In this document: piece after piece, positions 32,417-44,350 of the stretch
How positions within the stretch are numbered: position 1 is the first letter of the stretch
Layout of the letters: every line of letters begins with the position of its first letter
Source of the DNA: Isochrysis galbana
Taxonomy: Eukaryota; Haptophyta; Isochrysidales; Isochrysidaceae
NCBI GenBank assembly: GCA_018136815.1
Contig: CM030936.1
Coordinates: 248,001 to 312,000, forward strand
DNA: 64,000 nt
Direction of reading: 5' to 3'
Program-made: the position numbers and the translations under genes
Notes under the pieces: model-generated
Told to the model about the DNA's origin: nothing
Database searches by the model: none
The model's input: the letters and a program-made list of their open reading frames with translations, nothing else

Positions 32417-34909
32417 AGCATTAAATTATGTTACGAATGGTGCCCCCAGCGCCCTTTCAAACATGCCACACACTAGAAATCAGGCTCTAGACGCGCACAT
32501 ATGGACTGCATGCGCGTCGCCATGCGGCGCACAGACAGTCCATACACATATCTTACGAAAACACACGCGCACTGCCCCCCCAATTCGACCCCTTCGAGCC
32601 CTGTAGCCGATCTGCTGACCGGCCGCGCCTGCCGAGAGAGACGCCAACTCTGACTTTTCAGCCAGGGAAGCTTGCTGCGAGGCGGGTGTGGGCTGGGGCG
32701 GGGTCAGGTGCTGGGTATGGCACACCCAGGCCAAGGCCGGGCGGGGGGCTCGCTGCGCGCGCGCGCTGCTCGCACCTGGCTTCTGGCGCTCGTCTGCGCG
32801 CTGCGAAGGGGGGGGAGTGCGAGAACGACCTGGAGGCCAGCGCGGCGAGCGTGAAGGGGCACATCGCGGCAGGCAGCGTGGGTGGGACTTACCTTTGGTG
32901 TTTGCCGCGCGAACACACCCCTGTGGCAAGCTGGGCTGCCAGAGCAAGGAGTGGGGGAAGGGGGGGGGAGGGGAGCGGCGCGCGGCGGGCCTCCGCGGCC
33001 GCTGCAGCGGGTAAGTCCCCGGCACCCGGGGAGATAGCCGCTGGAGCGAGCCCTTATTGTCACTTTTTGGTACCAGATCTCCCACTGTGCTCTCGCCGAG
33101 ATGCCCGGGAGATTTCCATCAATCTGAAAAACTTCAGCGTCTCATACTGCTGGAGAGATACCGACTTTCGAGGGGCTTGCTATGGGCACTCGAACTCCTC
33201 AGGCGCCTTGAGGAAGACATTCCTCGATTGGCGGGGCGGAGTTTTCATATTCAACTCGCCAGCGGTCCGGCCTCTTCAGCAGAGGGGGGGAAATGCTGCG
33301 GACGACTTCGGAGACACTGACGGCAAGTGTGCCAAGTGTTGTTGTGATAGTGCCGGGCTAGTGGCAGTTGTGGTACTAACGCTCAGATGTTAATGAAGAG
33401 AGTAGAGGGTGTTGACTGAACATGATCCATCTCAGAAGCAGCAAGCACGGCTAAGAGCTAAGACGAGTGGACTCATGTTGATGCTAATAGTTGCCAGTAG
33501 CAGCAACACATGAACGCTAGTGCGTACGCCCGAGAAGAACGTTCGAGATGGCGGAGTGGCTTGGAAAGTGAGCTACGGCTCCGCATACCGGCTCCATTCA
33601 GTACATGGAGGTGCCGGCAAGAGCGTGCCGGCAAGAGAACGCCTAGAAATAAGAACGCATTGATTGGGAGAGAAAGCCGAGAGCGCGGCCACACTCGGAC
33701 ACGATGAGCGTGAACGCATTCAGAAGGAAAGGAAGCTGAGCATGAACGCCATGGACATAAAATTACGGCGCCGCCATGAAGAGAGAGAAGACGATGGTGC
33801 CTCCGCAAGAAAGCCCAGGAAAAAGATGGCGATCCGTAGTGGGCACACACGACGACGAGCCCATACACGAGGCTCGTGCCGAGCGCGACCACAAAGGCTA
33901 CTCGCGCGGGAAGTTGATGTGGTTGTCGTCGTATAACGAAGTTAACAAAATCAAGCCGTCTGTGATGAAGCCGGGCTGTGAAGCAAGTGCGGACCAGTCA
34001 GCGGTTGAGTCTGCGTCGTCAGACCAGCCAGCGGGTGAGTCTGCGTCTTCACGACCCACCGCAGCCTGGTGAGCCGCGCGCTAGTAAAACATGGCGAATG
34101 GCTCAGCGAAGAGCAACCACGCCCACCACCACCCGTCGCGTAGCACGTGTGGGACGTCGCAGCGCGTGGGCCACCAAGGCATTTCCGATGGCTGACCACT
34201 TGTGCTGCGGCTGGGTTACTCATCGATGAGCCACCCTCACAAGCCGACGGGTCGCCCCTACCCAACAAGGTTGGGCATAGGTATCGCCTCAGAACCATCT
34301 CTTGCCAGTGCCTAGCTCGTGTCAAAACGGCACTCACCAAGGGCATTAGGTCCCCAAACCATAGAGAAGAGATGGTGACTGTGCGCGATGGCCCGAGGAG
34401 CCGGGTGAGGAGTCCGACTTCGGCCCGAGCCATGGTGACGAGCCCGGCGAGATGCCTGGGCCACGCGACTCGCCCCGCCGCCTGAGACCACTTGTGGAGG
34501 TCCCGCCATGGGACGATGCCCATGGCGGGTCTTCTGCCACGTGGGCACCGCAATGCCCAGAATATCCCCCTCCTTCGGCGGTGAGATTAGCAACGCCGGG
34601 GGGAGAGTGCGGTGACGTGGCGCCACGTGGCGGAGGGATGGCGCGATGACTGAGGGCTCCTTTGAGGAGCGGCCCCTTGACACGCTGTGAGTTTGGCAGC
34701 GAGTGCATGTCGTGAGCGAGCCCGCTCTCCGGAGGAGATGCCTCTCCCGTGGCCGGGATACCAACGCCGAAGAGGCCTGCGAGCCGCAATCCCACGCTAT
34801 TTCTATCGGAATGCAGAAGCGAGGCGCTCGAAGACACGGGCACCGGGAGTACCTAAGACCAAGAGCAAGATTCCATGAGCAGTGCCAAGCTGGGATTATG
34901 GATTGCTCT
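32417..34909. other. long stretch without a confident gene
   Basis: ORFs at 32480-33085 (minus) and 32686-33393 (plus) overlap and are low-complexity. 33776-34072 (plus) has a short, more protein-like chain (GTHDDEPIHEARAERDHKGY) and a tandem QSAVESASSDQPAGESASS repeat. 34430-34650 is Pro/Gly-rich. None can be assigned. Transposon debris is likely. Confidence 0.35.
33339..33390 (+). repeat. dispersed 3' module (CGGGCTAGTG...TACTAACGCTCAG)
   Basis: The block CCGGGCTAGTGGCAGT, TGTGGTACTAACGCTCAG also occurs at 45450-45486 and 63141-63172 with few changes, each time after a GGCAGGTG/GTGCGCTGAG or similar lead-in. It looks like the conserved end of a transposable element. The parent element is not identified. 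Confidence 0.6.
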
Positions 34910-36615
34910 CTATCGGGGAGCCTCGGGAGGGCCAAAGACGTCGCCGTGGCCCATTTCGGCGCTTCGGCCTGCCATGAAAGTGGGAGTTGCGCTGAGAGTG
35001 TGCCTGCCCCCGCCACGCACCATGTCCGTCGGTGGGCCTGCCGCGTCGGCGACTGCACGGCACGAGGCCCGGGTGCTGCGCAGAAATGCTTGGGTGTCAA
35101 AGGCGTCCTCGGAGGTCGCAACAAATGGGTTGAGCATCAGCTTGCCGAGGGACATGAATCCTGCGCGAACGATATCGGCGAAAGAGAGCGAAAAACGGGG
35201 AATGAGCGAGAGGAGATGCACAGACGCCGTCGGCACCCGGCAGGCCAAGGGACTGTCAGAGCATGAGCGCACCATAGAAGACGAGGGTGACGATGAAGCA
35301 ACCAGGGACTGCCATCCATAGTAGGCGAGGGACGAGCCCAAGCGGCGCCATCATCACGTAGATTGTTACCATGAGTTCGAGGAGCTGACGAAACAGACAG
35401 GGGGAGGGCTCAGACGACCAAGGCGCCAGCCAAGCGCTGGGAGTCGTCATGCCGGAAGGCACGGCGTTGACGTGGGAGCGTAAGATTATGAGAGTACGTC
35501 CCCAATATACCACCTCTAGCAACTGCCCCATTGCTGCGCTTTGGTACATCGTAAATTCCGATGTCTTGTCAGGACTCACCTGCGTGTATGCCAGCGGCAC
35601 AGGTGTCGAGAGGTACATGAGCACACTCGCCGCCGCTCCCCTCATCTTGGAGACGTTACCACTCACTCGGTTGAGCAGCGCCCCATGCATCGAAGGCGGC
35701 ACATCGCGCCGCAAAACCCGTGAGAAGTGCGCATTGAACCAGGAATAGGCGACCGACAAGGGTGTGGATGAGTCGAGAGCCATGGGGCGGAGGGCCTCCG
35801 CCTCGCCCTTGGTGAGCAACGCGTCGTCCAGCAGACCCTGCACAAGGCACCAGTACCGTGAGGCAAGGTCGAGGGTGGGGCAGCAACAAAGACAGTCACT
35901 AGAAAATCCCGCAAGGACTTCCCACGATCGAGCAGCTATGTCTTTGGGCGATTATCCTGGTGTCAGATCCTGGGACCAGACTCGTCTGACGCAGCCGCCG
36001 CGCACGCGACTGCCAACCTCACCTGCAGCACCTTCTCCATCCCTTCTTGAGGGTCAGACGTGAGAGCTGGGTCGATCGACGCCACGTGGAGAGCGTGTGC
36101 TAGCCAAAGCAGGCGCATCAGTGTCTCCATGTCTTCAGCTTTTTGCACGTGCCCAGAGAGAAGTACGACCGTGTCCACCTGCGAGTAGGGTATAAGCTCG
36201 TGGGTGCGGCGCGATTTAACCCGAACTCGTCCCACGCCAGTGCTTTGGCAAGCCTTGGAGCGCCCATTGGCTGGATTGAGCGGTTGGCCAAGCATACCGT
36301 TTGGCCGTTGACTGTGCCGCACAGCTCACGAAGCCTCCACCAGCGCGTGAAGACAGTAGCGTTGAAAAAGGAGAGAATAAAAGTGACAAAGGTTGTGCAC
36401 ATATTGAAGAAGGCATCGCAGTCGTGGAATACGTAGAAGAGGAGCGTTTTTTTCTGACCGTCTCTGACGGCTCGGCGGATTGGATTGTAAACTTGGCAGA
36501 GAAGGAACGCAAGGCAGACGGTGAAGGAGCACATCCGCCAAACGTCCGGCAACACGGACACGTGCTGGAGCGCCGAGAAGCGCGGTAGCCTGAGCCTCGG
36601 GCGGCCAGGCGCCAT
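34910..36615 (-). CDS. bestrophin-family anion channel
   Basis: Five exons, 36615-36298, 36178-36023, 35837-35580, 35384-35273 and 35160-34910; phases match at every junction and give 364 residues. Bestrophins are pentameric Cl-/HCO3- channels. Family features: QHVSVLPDVWRMCSFTVCLA at the first helix, FVTFILSFFNATVFTRWWRL (the TVF.RWW region), an NGQTVDTVVLLSGH splice join that restores the family alignment, PVPLAYTQ followed by the long hydrophobic ELMVTIYVMMAPLG, and GFMSLGKLMLNPFVATSEDA, FDTQAFLRSTR, matching the conserved NPFG.D..DFE calcium-clasp region. Here Asp and Glu are partly kept (TSEDAFD). In algae some members sit in thylakoids and carry bicarbonate or chloride. Location cannot be told from this N-terminus, which is short and basic (MAPGRPRLRLPRF). 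Confidence 0.87.
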
Positions 36616-37562
36616 GACCTCCCACGCACTGGTCTCCTCTGCCTCTGCCCCGCTCTCCCTAGCTCTCCGTCTCCCTTTGTTTCTCCCTGCTCTTCTCCCC
36701 CACCCACCCCCGGACTTCTCCCCTTCTCTCCCCCTCCCCCGCTCTCTCTTCTCCGTGTGAAGTCCACCTACGATCGGAGACGTGAGGGGTGGATGGCGTG
36801 GGTTCTGAGGCGCAGCGTGGGCGGCGTCACGCCTGCCCTGCACGAGCAGTTGCCCTCTCCCAGCGATGTCCCCCTTGCGGCGGCGGCGGAAGGAAGGGCG
36901 CGGACTGCCCAGCCGTAGCCCACCCCTCACCGCGACAAGAGGTAGGGAGGGTGCGCCTAGTCCAACGCGTGGGCTGCCCCTCGCGGCGGCAGAGGGAGCA
37001 CGAGGCTGTGCGGTTGGTTGGGGGCGGCGGCGGCGGCGGCCGTCGCGCGCACCACAGAGAGGCGACGGGCGCCGAGAGGGCGACCGGGGGCCTGCGAAAA
37101 AAAACCCGGGGGGAGAGGCGAAATCTAGCACTAGTAGTAGTAAGGTGCACCCGGCGTAGAGGCGGAAGTTGGCGCGCGCCGGCTGGTACAGTTCTTGGTG
37201 GGCCGAACTGCTCTTGCAGGTGAGCATCTCTGGCATGCCCATGGCGACCAGGGCCAAGGGATGGGTCTGAGCTTGCCTCTGACTATCGCCGATCCGCGAG
37301 ACTCGAACGCGTTCGCCGCGCACAGCCCCGTGCTGTGCGTCGAGCGTCTCGAGCGCTCGCTCTGCGAAACGGCGCGATTTCTTGTAGCGATTTTCGAATA
37401 GTCGTTCGCGCTGGGGATGGGCGCATCTGCACAATCCATATATGCCCCACTCTCATCCCCCACGCCCTCCCCCTCTTCATGCATCTGAGCGCGCCCACTG
37501 TATGCCGTTTTGCGCACTCACCAGCATCGCCCGTCGCCCCTCCGAGGCCCCTCCCGGACAGA
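36616..37562. other. intergenic between divergently oriented genes
   Basis: Shared 5' region of the minus-strand bestrophin gene and the plus-strand small gene at 37563. It is C/T-rich on the plus strand at 36640-36760, then G-rich. The minus-strand frame continues upstream of the bestrophin ATG as Arg/Pro/Gly low-complexity sequence, taken as untranslated. Confidence 0.4.
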
Positions 37563-37750
37563 TGCCGCAAAAGAGGAAAAGCGCGCGCTCGGTGTACATG
37601 AAGGCGATGTGGGCGGTGAAGAAGAAGAAGGCTGAAGAGCAGCAGGCCATCCCAGCTGGTGCTCAGTCGGCAGCGATCGCCGAGGCAGCAGCGGCAGATG
37701 GGCAAAGCGGCTCTGAGAGCGACGAGGAGGCTTTTTCGTCAAGGAGATAG
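37563..37750 (+). CDS. small Lys/Ala-rich protein, probably the first exon(s) of an unrecognised gene
   Basis: The frame MPQKRKSARSVYMKAMWAVK continues with a Lys run, an Ala-rich helix and an acidic SESDEEAF stretch before a stop; 62 residues. The next stretch in another frame (about 37740-37797) reads VKEIENSIVFSNDEVVEAF, which continues the acidic theme smoothly. The frame change falls in a run of five T at 37730-37736, so a one-base homopolymer error or indel could have split one gene. A further in-frame piece (VLASMLGDKQIETGSADP) follows at 37801. The family is unknown. A nuclear, basic-acidic regulatory protein is a guess. Confidence 0.4.
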
Positions 37751-37869
37751 AAAATTCCATCGTGTTCTCGAACGACGAGGTGGTAGAAGCTTTTGCAGGT
37801 GCTGGCGTCGATGCTCGGCGACAAGCAGATCGAGACAGGCAGCGCCGATCCTGTCGAACCCGCGTGAGC

Positions 37870-39154
37870 CTTGCCCATGCGCAGGGCAGTCTGCCACATT
37901 TGTTTGGGTGGGTGACCGAGTCGCTTGGCGAGGAAGGAAGACAAAGTACTGGCCCATGGCGAGGAGCGAGGACGCTGTTGGAGGAAGGGGAGGAGAGTGA
38001 AGCGCGTGTGGTGGTGGAGAAGGCTGGGAGGACGACTCTGGAGTTTCGTCAGATGCGCCCATACAGTATTTGTTGCTATCCATCTTTGTTGCTATCCATC
38101 AAATGTCAAACGAAGGAAGGGGCTTCACAACTGGCATAGCTGCGTGGAGAATGAGAGTAAGAGGTCCCCAGACCCCAGAAACCCTCATCATCAAGCACAA
38201 TAGCCTTGACCTTGCTGCCTATGTTATCACATCCCAATCGCCCTCGTCCTCGCCGGCCACCGATCGCCCTTGCGATAAAAACTTGTGCGCTGCATACTGC
38301 ATACTCCATCGTCACCACCACTTGCCACTTGCTGCCACACCTTTTGTCGCCCCGCACAATCACCACCCTCCCTCCCTTTTCGCTTTTCGCCTCCGCTCTG
38401 CTCTGGCCGCCGCCGCCGCAGCAGCATGACCACCGCCTGCGACCATCACTACGACATCCTCCCCGTCGAGCGCGCCGCCACCGCCCCCGCACCTCTTCTG
38501 AACTTGGCGGCCAGCGCACCAACTTTGGCGCTTGGCGCCTCCGCGCCATGTTGCCTCTCGCCATCCAAGCCCTCCCTTCCTTCCCACCCGCGCCTCAGCT
38601 CTGCTCTTTGCCGCCGCTGGCCGCGCACGGCCGCTGCCTGCGATCGCTGTGGTGGGCGCGCCTTGCCCGACAGCACAGCGGCACGCTCACGGCCAGTACT
38701 TCGGCGGTGCTGCACCGGCGCGCTCCCCGCACAGATGCTCGGTGCTCGGCGGAGATGCTGCGCGGCCCGGCCATCGATGGCGGGGCGGGCGCACCGTGTT
38801 GTAGAGTGAGCGCGCGGCGATGGCGGCGGGTGTGGTGCGAGTGTCTGTGGCGGCGAGGCGAAGCGGGCTGGTCCGGCCAGTGAGTGGGGGGAGGGCCGAA
38901 GTGCTCCGGAACTCCGGAGGCGCCGTCGTGCGTGGGAGGTGCGGGCGGCGCTGTTTAAGGTGATTGTAGAAAGAGACGGGTCGAGCGGGGGGCGGGGGGG
39001 CCGCTCCGGACGTGCGGTCCGGAGCGGGGAGGGGTGCGGTCCGGAGCGGGGAGGGGTCGGTCCGGAGTGGTGTGATTTTGGCGGGGGCGCGAGGCCCCCT
39101 TCCGTGGTAACCAATCACCAATCATAAGATTAGTCTCGAAAACTCGAACGCTGT
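37870..39154. other. no confident gene
   Basis: Overlapping Ala/Pro/Arg-rich ORFs on both strands around 38206-38883 have no recognisable domain. A hairpin repeat of D subtype lies at 39075-39133. Confidence 0.35.
39075..39133 (-). repeat. hairpin-headed element, D subtype
   Basis: On the minus strand, CTAATC...GATTGG forms a hairpin around TTAT. It is followed by GGTTACCACGG and the palindrome GGGGGCCTCGCGCCCCC, then GCCAAAATCACAC. The same tail order (GGCCTCGCCCCGCC then AAAAAAC and CACAC) occurs at 51007-51062, also on the minus strand. Confidence 0.5.
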
Positions 39155-39641
39155 ATGGTGGCCCGGGGGACGGTGGGCGGCGCGAATGTTCGGCGCGTCG
39201 GCGTCCCGCGCGACCCGCGTGTTTACAGTGGGGCAGAGCGTGCTGTTCGGGCGGAACGACCTAGAGACGAGGGAGAAGCGCGTCTCGTGAGGCCTGCTGC
39301 CATTCCTGAAAGCTCCCCCCCCCCCCCCCCCCCGCCTCATCCCCCGGCTGGCCGCGTCCCTCTTCTCTCCCTCTCTCTCCTTCCCTCTGTTCCTCTCTCT
39401 CTCCCCCCCCCTCCCGTTGCCCCCCCTCCTCCCCCCCCCCCCCCCTTTCAGGCGGCGGCGCTCACGCGACCGCTGCCAGCACCCTCTACTTCCCCTCGCC
39501 CGCACCTGCCGTCCTCCGCCGACCCTTCACGCCTTCGCCGCCTGATGTGAGCACAAGCCTAGCCTCGGTCAAACATGGACAAACACCTCTGACCCCCCAT
39601 CCCCCACTGGCTGCCGTCCTTCCCCACTCCCTTCCCCTCAG

Positions 39642-42600
39642 ACGAAAGCAGCTCTTGCTTGAGGCGCTGGCAAGTGGCAAGCTGAGAGTGAGCAATATTG
39701 GCGGCAATTCGATCTGCTTACAGTACCATCTGGCAGCGAGAGGCGATGTGAAGCGTGAGGAGCTGCTAGAGAACGGGCAAAGCGTGAACCTACATACTGC
39801 CGACCTGCCTGTAACGGTCTACCTCGCGATGCAAGCCGATGCGGCAACAGCAACGGCAGCGATAGTTGACGACTCATCCAAGCCGGTGAAGTCGGAGAGC
39901 TTCTCGGCCTACATGATGCACCCTGTCCACATCAAGAGCATGCCTTCATTGCCGATGGCCAGCAATGACTCAGTACAGCTGCAGGACTCAAATGGTGCAG
40001 AGAAGACTATCGCTAGTGAGGATCCACCTGCCAATATTCACCACATGCCTTCATCGCCGACGGTGAGCGAGGGCTCAGCGCGGCTGTACACCTCAAGTAG
40101 TGCAGCGCAAGCCGTTGCAAGTGACATTCCACGTATAGGTGAAGCTGCGAGTGAATCTGCGTGCATGGGCACATCAATGATTGCGGAGCTGCCAAGGGTG
40201 CCAGTTGCGCCTTCGGACGAAAGAGCAGGTGGCAGTCCTTCCCGGGACGATCCAGACTCTCTTTCAGCGCAAGGAGCCCGAATGATGCCGAGTCGAGCCG
40301 AGAGCGAGGCTGACCTTGACCACGGCGCTCCAATCGTGTACAAGCACACAGAGTCGTTGGATATTCCCCACAATGCCATGGCACATCCGTCATTGATTGA
40401 TTCGGTTAGTTGCGACACGGCGGAGGCTGCGGCAACTCTCGCGTACGAGCCGAGCAGGGCGGTGCGGCGCCCCACTCGAGTGCAACCTGCGACTGCTGAT
40501 GGCACTCACGAAATTGAAGGAGAGAGCATTTCAAACGCTCGAATGGCGCTGCTGCCTTCTAGGGCGCCCGCATCAGCCGTCATCTTGCTGGATGACTCGG
40601 ACGACGAAACTATGGGCGACGAAGGCCTGCTCGTGCGCCACGCACACAGGTATTCTCCCCTCTCAGATCGAGAACGGCGACAAGAGGGTATTTGCATACG
40701 TGATGACTGGGAAGACGCGGATGATGACGAGGAGGACGTTCTCGAGGCTGCATGGCGGGAGTACAACCAGAAGCGGCGAACAGCGGGGAGCCGGGCGGCA
40801 CACTCGTCCGAGATTGGTGGACAAGGCACCTCGTCCAAGAAAGTGACGCGGGGAGGGGGGGTGCGCGATGCAAATGCCAATGGTCTAGGCGCTGCATCAC
40901 ATATAGTGCACATGGCAGCAGGCATGGAATGCGCCGAGGCCAAGCCTAGCACGACACCTGCAGACGCGACCACGTTGAAGGCGCCCGGTTGGTCCGAGGA
41001 TGGGATTGCACAAGGCGCAGTCTGTGCATCATCCGTCTCTAGTGTTTGCTCCCACTCAGGCGCGAGGGCCGAATGGCAGATACGCACGCATGGACGGTTC
41101 CGTTGCTGGGGCGATAGCGTAGTGCAAGAGCAGATCGAGCTGGCGTGGCGCAGGTGCGCCGCCGGCCTAATGCGGCTGTCGAGCTGGCTGGTCGGCTTGG
41201 CTTGTCGATGGCTCGGCCCCTCGCACAAGCAACACGTGCTCGCAATGATACGTCTTTGCGACTCCCAGCATCAAACTGTCTTTCACCTCCCCTGCATTGC
41301 AGACATGCTGCAACCGTTGACGTCAACGTCGAGGACGAGTGCTTCTCGGTGCAGTTGTCCCCAAGCCCTATGCGCCGCTTCCGCCCTGGCGAGCCTGAGA
41401 GTTGGCGGCCAGTCCGTCGCTGCCCCTCCCCGCATCCCTCGGATCGGCCTCCGCGGATCATCGGGATACGGCCAGACAGTCCTCGGAACTCCATTACCGA
41501 TCATGGTGGCGCGCGGCCACTCGAGTGCAACCCAGTTTCGCCCGTCGACCACGGTCAGCGACGTGAGATTCCCAGCGTGTCATCGAGCACCTTTGCACAC
41601 AGGTGGGCCGAGCTACTACCCGAGGCAGACGAGGCAGACAGCCCCAAGCAGAGAGGCTCCTACCTCTCTTCAGTAGTGGTGTCGGATGCCACTGTTTCGC
41701 GTGCCCCGGCCACTTCCGACTCGTCGGGTTCCATTGCCACGCCCGTCCCGCGGGCCAAGGCCCCGCAGACCACCTTGGCGCTTGCGACGGGTCGACGAGC
41801 AAGGATCAAAGACCTAGTGAGCCAGCCTGAGCTCAACGGCATTGTGGTACGCGTGGGGAGGAAGCTCGAGAAGGGGAAGGCTGCGGGGCGTTTCGAGATC
41901 ATAGTCCACGGCAAGGTGATAGCGGTCAAGCCCGAGTGCCTCCTCGTCGTGGATGAGCCTCCCAGCGAGGATGAGGGGGATCGGGTCTCTCTCAGCGATG
42001 CACCTATTATAGACCAAGGAGATAGCGCTACTATTCACGAGATGGCCAATGCCAACACCCGAGAGCAAGATGGGGCGTCGTGTTCAACGGGGATGCGGGC
42101 CGTGGGTAAGTCGGGCGCTGACCCCCCTCGAGGCTTCACGGCCCAATCCAAACCCGGAAGTTCCTCGTCGATCAGCGCGGCCGAAGGTAGACCGGCGTCT
42201 ACCAGCCTTGTGGCGCAGCTAGCTGACATTAGGAAGCGCAGGGCCGCTGACTTTAACGCGGCTTGCGCGAGCAAGGACAGCTCTAAGGGTGACACTGCAC
42301 GTGCAGATGCCCCGGCCGCGGCAGAGGGCGCCGCACCTTGTTGCAGCCGCTCCCACGGATCGGCAAGAGCGTTAACCGCATCACTGCACGTCCTCTCCTA
42401 TAATCTTTGGTTCGAAAATCCGAACACCTTTGATGTCCGCATGGAGGAGGTGAAAGAGCTTGCCGACTCCGCAAAGCAGCACTTCTTACGGTGTCCGTAG
42501 TAGTCACCCGCATGCACCCTCCATTTCAGGTCGCGCGCATTGCCGCCGGCGGTGACAACCCGGGAGCTCCACCAGCTGCGCTCTTCATGCAGGTGCACCC

Positions 42601-44011
42601 CATCAGCTAGCCATGCAGCACTTGTTCAAACCACCACGCCCTTCTTGGATCCGGTGTACCTCCGCCGTGCGCGTCGCGTGCAAATGCTAGCCCCACTTCT
42701 CCCGCCACAGGAGGCGACGCCTAGACTGTTGCGCCTTCTTCTTCCACGCCTGCATCAAATAGGATATCGCGCACCAGCTGTCCAGGTGAGCATGGCAACA
42801 CAATTGTCCTTCAGATGGTCGTCAACAACATGCCAACGCCGTAGTCGACGATGGCGTGCCCGATGACTGACGGGTCCTTTCTGGACGTCTACATTTTTGC
42901 GCAGTTTCTTGGGGACGCTCCCTTCAACGGAATCGAGCCCTACTTTGTGGCCATCACCACGCGCGCGCCTTTGGCAGAGTTGGACCCAAACACCCGCAAG
43001 TGGGTCCCTTTTGAGAACTCGTTCACGCGTCGCGGTGTTTTGATGGCGGAGACAGCTTGGATTGGTAACAGTCCTACCGGCCGGACTGAGGACGGAGCGC
43101 CCATCCTCTTGGCCACTGCCCATCTCGAGTCGTATTTGGGCCCGGAGCTAAATCAGCAAGTGCTTGCCGAACGCGTCCATCAACTAAAGGAGGTGCGATC
43201 CTCCACTCCATCACAATCTTGTCGTTTGAGTCTCCCGACATCTGCCTACTCCACAAGTCACACCCTGTCGCCGCTGCCGGTGCCCTCCTCCATCCGTGAG
43301 TGGGTCTACTGAATGCGGCCCTACCTCGATACGAATATGCTTTGATCGAACTAACATACTACCCTCTTGGTAGACGGGGCGGATCCTCGCCGAGGAGTTG
43401 TTGCGGCGCGGGTGCGCGTTTGTCATCTTTGCTGGCGATATGAATTGGAGCGACAAGGTGCGTACCAGGCGTTGTCCTCATTTGCCTACGCCCTGATGTT
43501 GTGATCACAGCGACTGCGCCCTCTGCACGCGCTCCCACGCCTACTCGGCACCTCGCGCAAACAGGAGAGTGGCGATGCCCTTGCCGTCCTGCGTTCATCG
43601 GGTGGCCTTGCACAGCATTGGCACGACGCATGGCAGGTGCGCATCTTTTCCCGGCACTTGCTATACTACACCAGTGCTCGACCTAGCGGTCGAGTTCACC
43701 TTCGCCTGGACAGCCAAGCCGAGTGCGTCTTCCATCTTGTCTGCCCGTAGAGCCTGGGGTGCCCGCGCGATCGCAAGGCCACGCTTGGGGGCTCTTGGCG
43801 GCTCGATCGGTGCTATTACTTGTGCGCGGAAGACGCCACCAGCAACTCTATCGGTGGCGGCAGCCGCATGCTCCGGCCGTCGGCAATGGATCTAGTGGGG
43901 CGCGAACAGCGCAATGGCCTAGAGGGAATGCAGTACTTCACGAAGGCGGGCAAGCGGCAGCGACTGCTCCCCTCGGACCATAAGGGACTTCTAGTCACTT
44001 TCACGACGTGA
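39642..44011 (+). CDS. TDP2-like 5'-tyrosyl-DNA phosphodiesterase (EEP nuclease family) with long N-terminal extension
   Basis: Exons 39642-41153, 41303-42449, 42530-42592, 42711-42785, 42905-43192, 43374-43457, 43511-43636 and 43751-44011 keep frame across all junctions, giving at least 1,184 residues. A first exon ending at 39546 is implied by a GTGAGC donor, but its ATG is uncertain. TDP2 removes stalled topoisomerase II from 5' DNA ends. The C-terminal ~300 residues carry the Mg2+-dependent EEP motifs: LHVLSYNLWF (Asn), FMQEATPRLLRLLLPRLHQIGY (Glu), ILLATAHLES, FAGDMNWSDK (Asp-Asn), GSWRLDRCYY and PSDHKGLLV (catalytic His). The N-terminal ~880 residues are mostly acidic and disordered. 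They include a compact start (LRVSNIGGNSICLQYHL to PVTVYLAM, possibly FHA-like) and a small domain (RARIKDLVSQPELNGIVVRV ... VKPECLLVVD). Confidence 0.82.
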
Positions 44012-44350
44012 GGAGTGTGGGCTACATCTCCCCACTTTGTCCCTCGTCCACGCCGCGGAGCGCGGGCACGCGCAGGTGGTGCACGACCTGCTCAATGCGG
44101 GCGCCGCGCTGCGCGAGCTGCCCGGCACGGAGGGCGAGTGCGCGCACGCGCGCTGCAGGACGCGCGGCACGTGCTGCCGCTCATGCAGGCGGCCGCGGCG
44201 TGAGCAGCCGCGGCGTGGAGCGTGCGCTGGGGCCCGGTGCGCACCAAACAAAACAAATAGCAGATCCGAACGGGCACGTCTCGTATGTGAGGAAGATGCA
44301 GAGGTGTGGATCAAAAACCTTTGAACATGTCTGCTACTGCTACTAGAAGG
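44012..44350 (+). pseudogene. single ankyrin-repeat fragment after the TDP2-like gene
   Basis: 44037-44130 encodes SLVHAAERGHAQVVHDLLNA followed by GAALRELPG, a clear ankyrin repeat, then decays into Arg/Cys-rich sequence. It starts only 25 bp after the TDP2-like stop, with no evident promoter or partner repeats. It is either a relic or an alternative downstream exon. Confidence 0.5.

Noticed and set aside
32686-33393. 235-codon plus-strand ORF
   Set aside because: No recognisable domain, overlaps a minus ORF of similar quality, and its 3' end lies in a dispersed repeat module.
36616-37434. Extending the bestrophin start upstream by 273 codons
   Set aside because: The upstream frame is low-complexity Arg/Pro/Gly; the ATG at 36615 gives the usual short bestrophin N-terminus.
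38206-38883. 225-codon plus-strand ORF and overlapping minus ORFs
   Set aside because: Pro/Ala/Arg-rich in all frames, no motif, overlapping on both strands; typical of GC-rich non-coding sequence.
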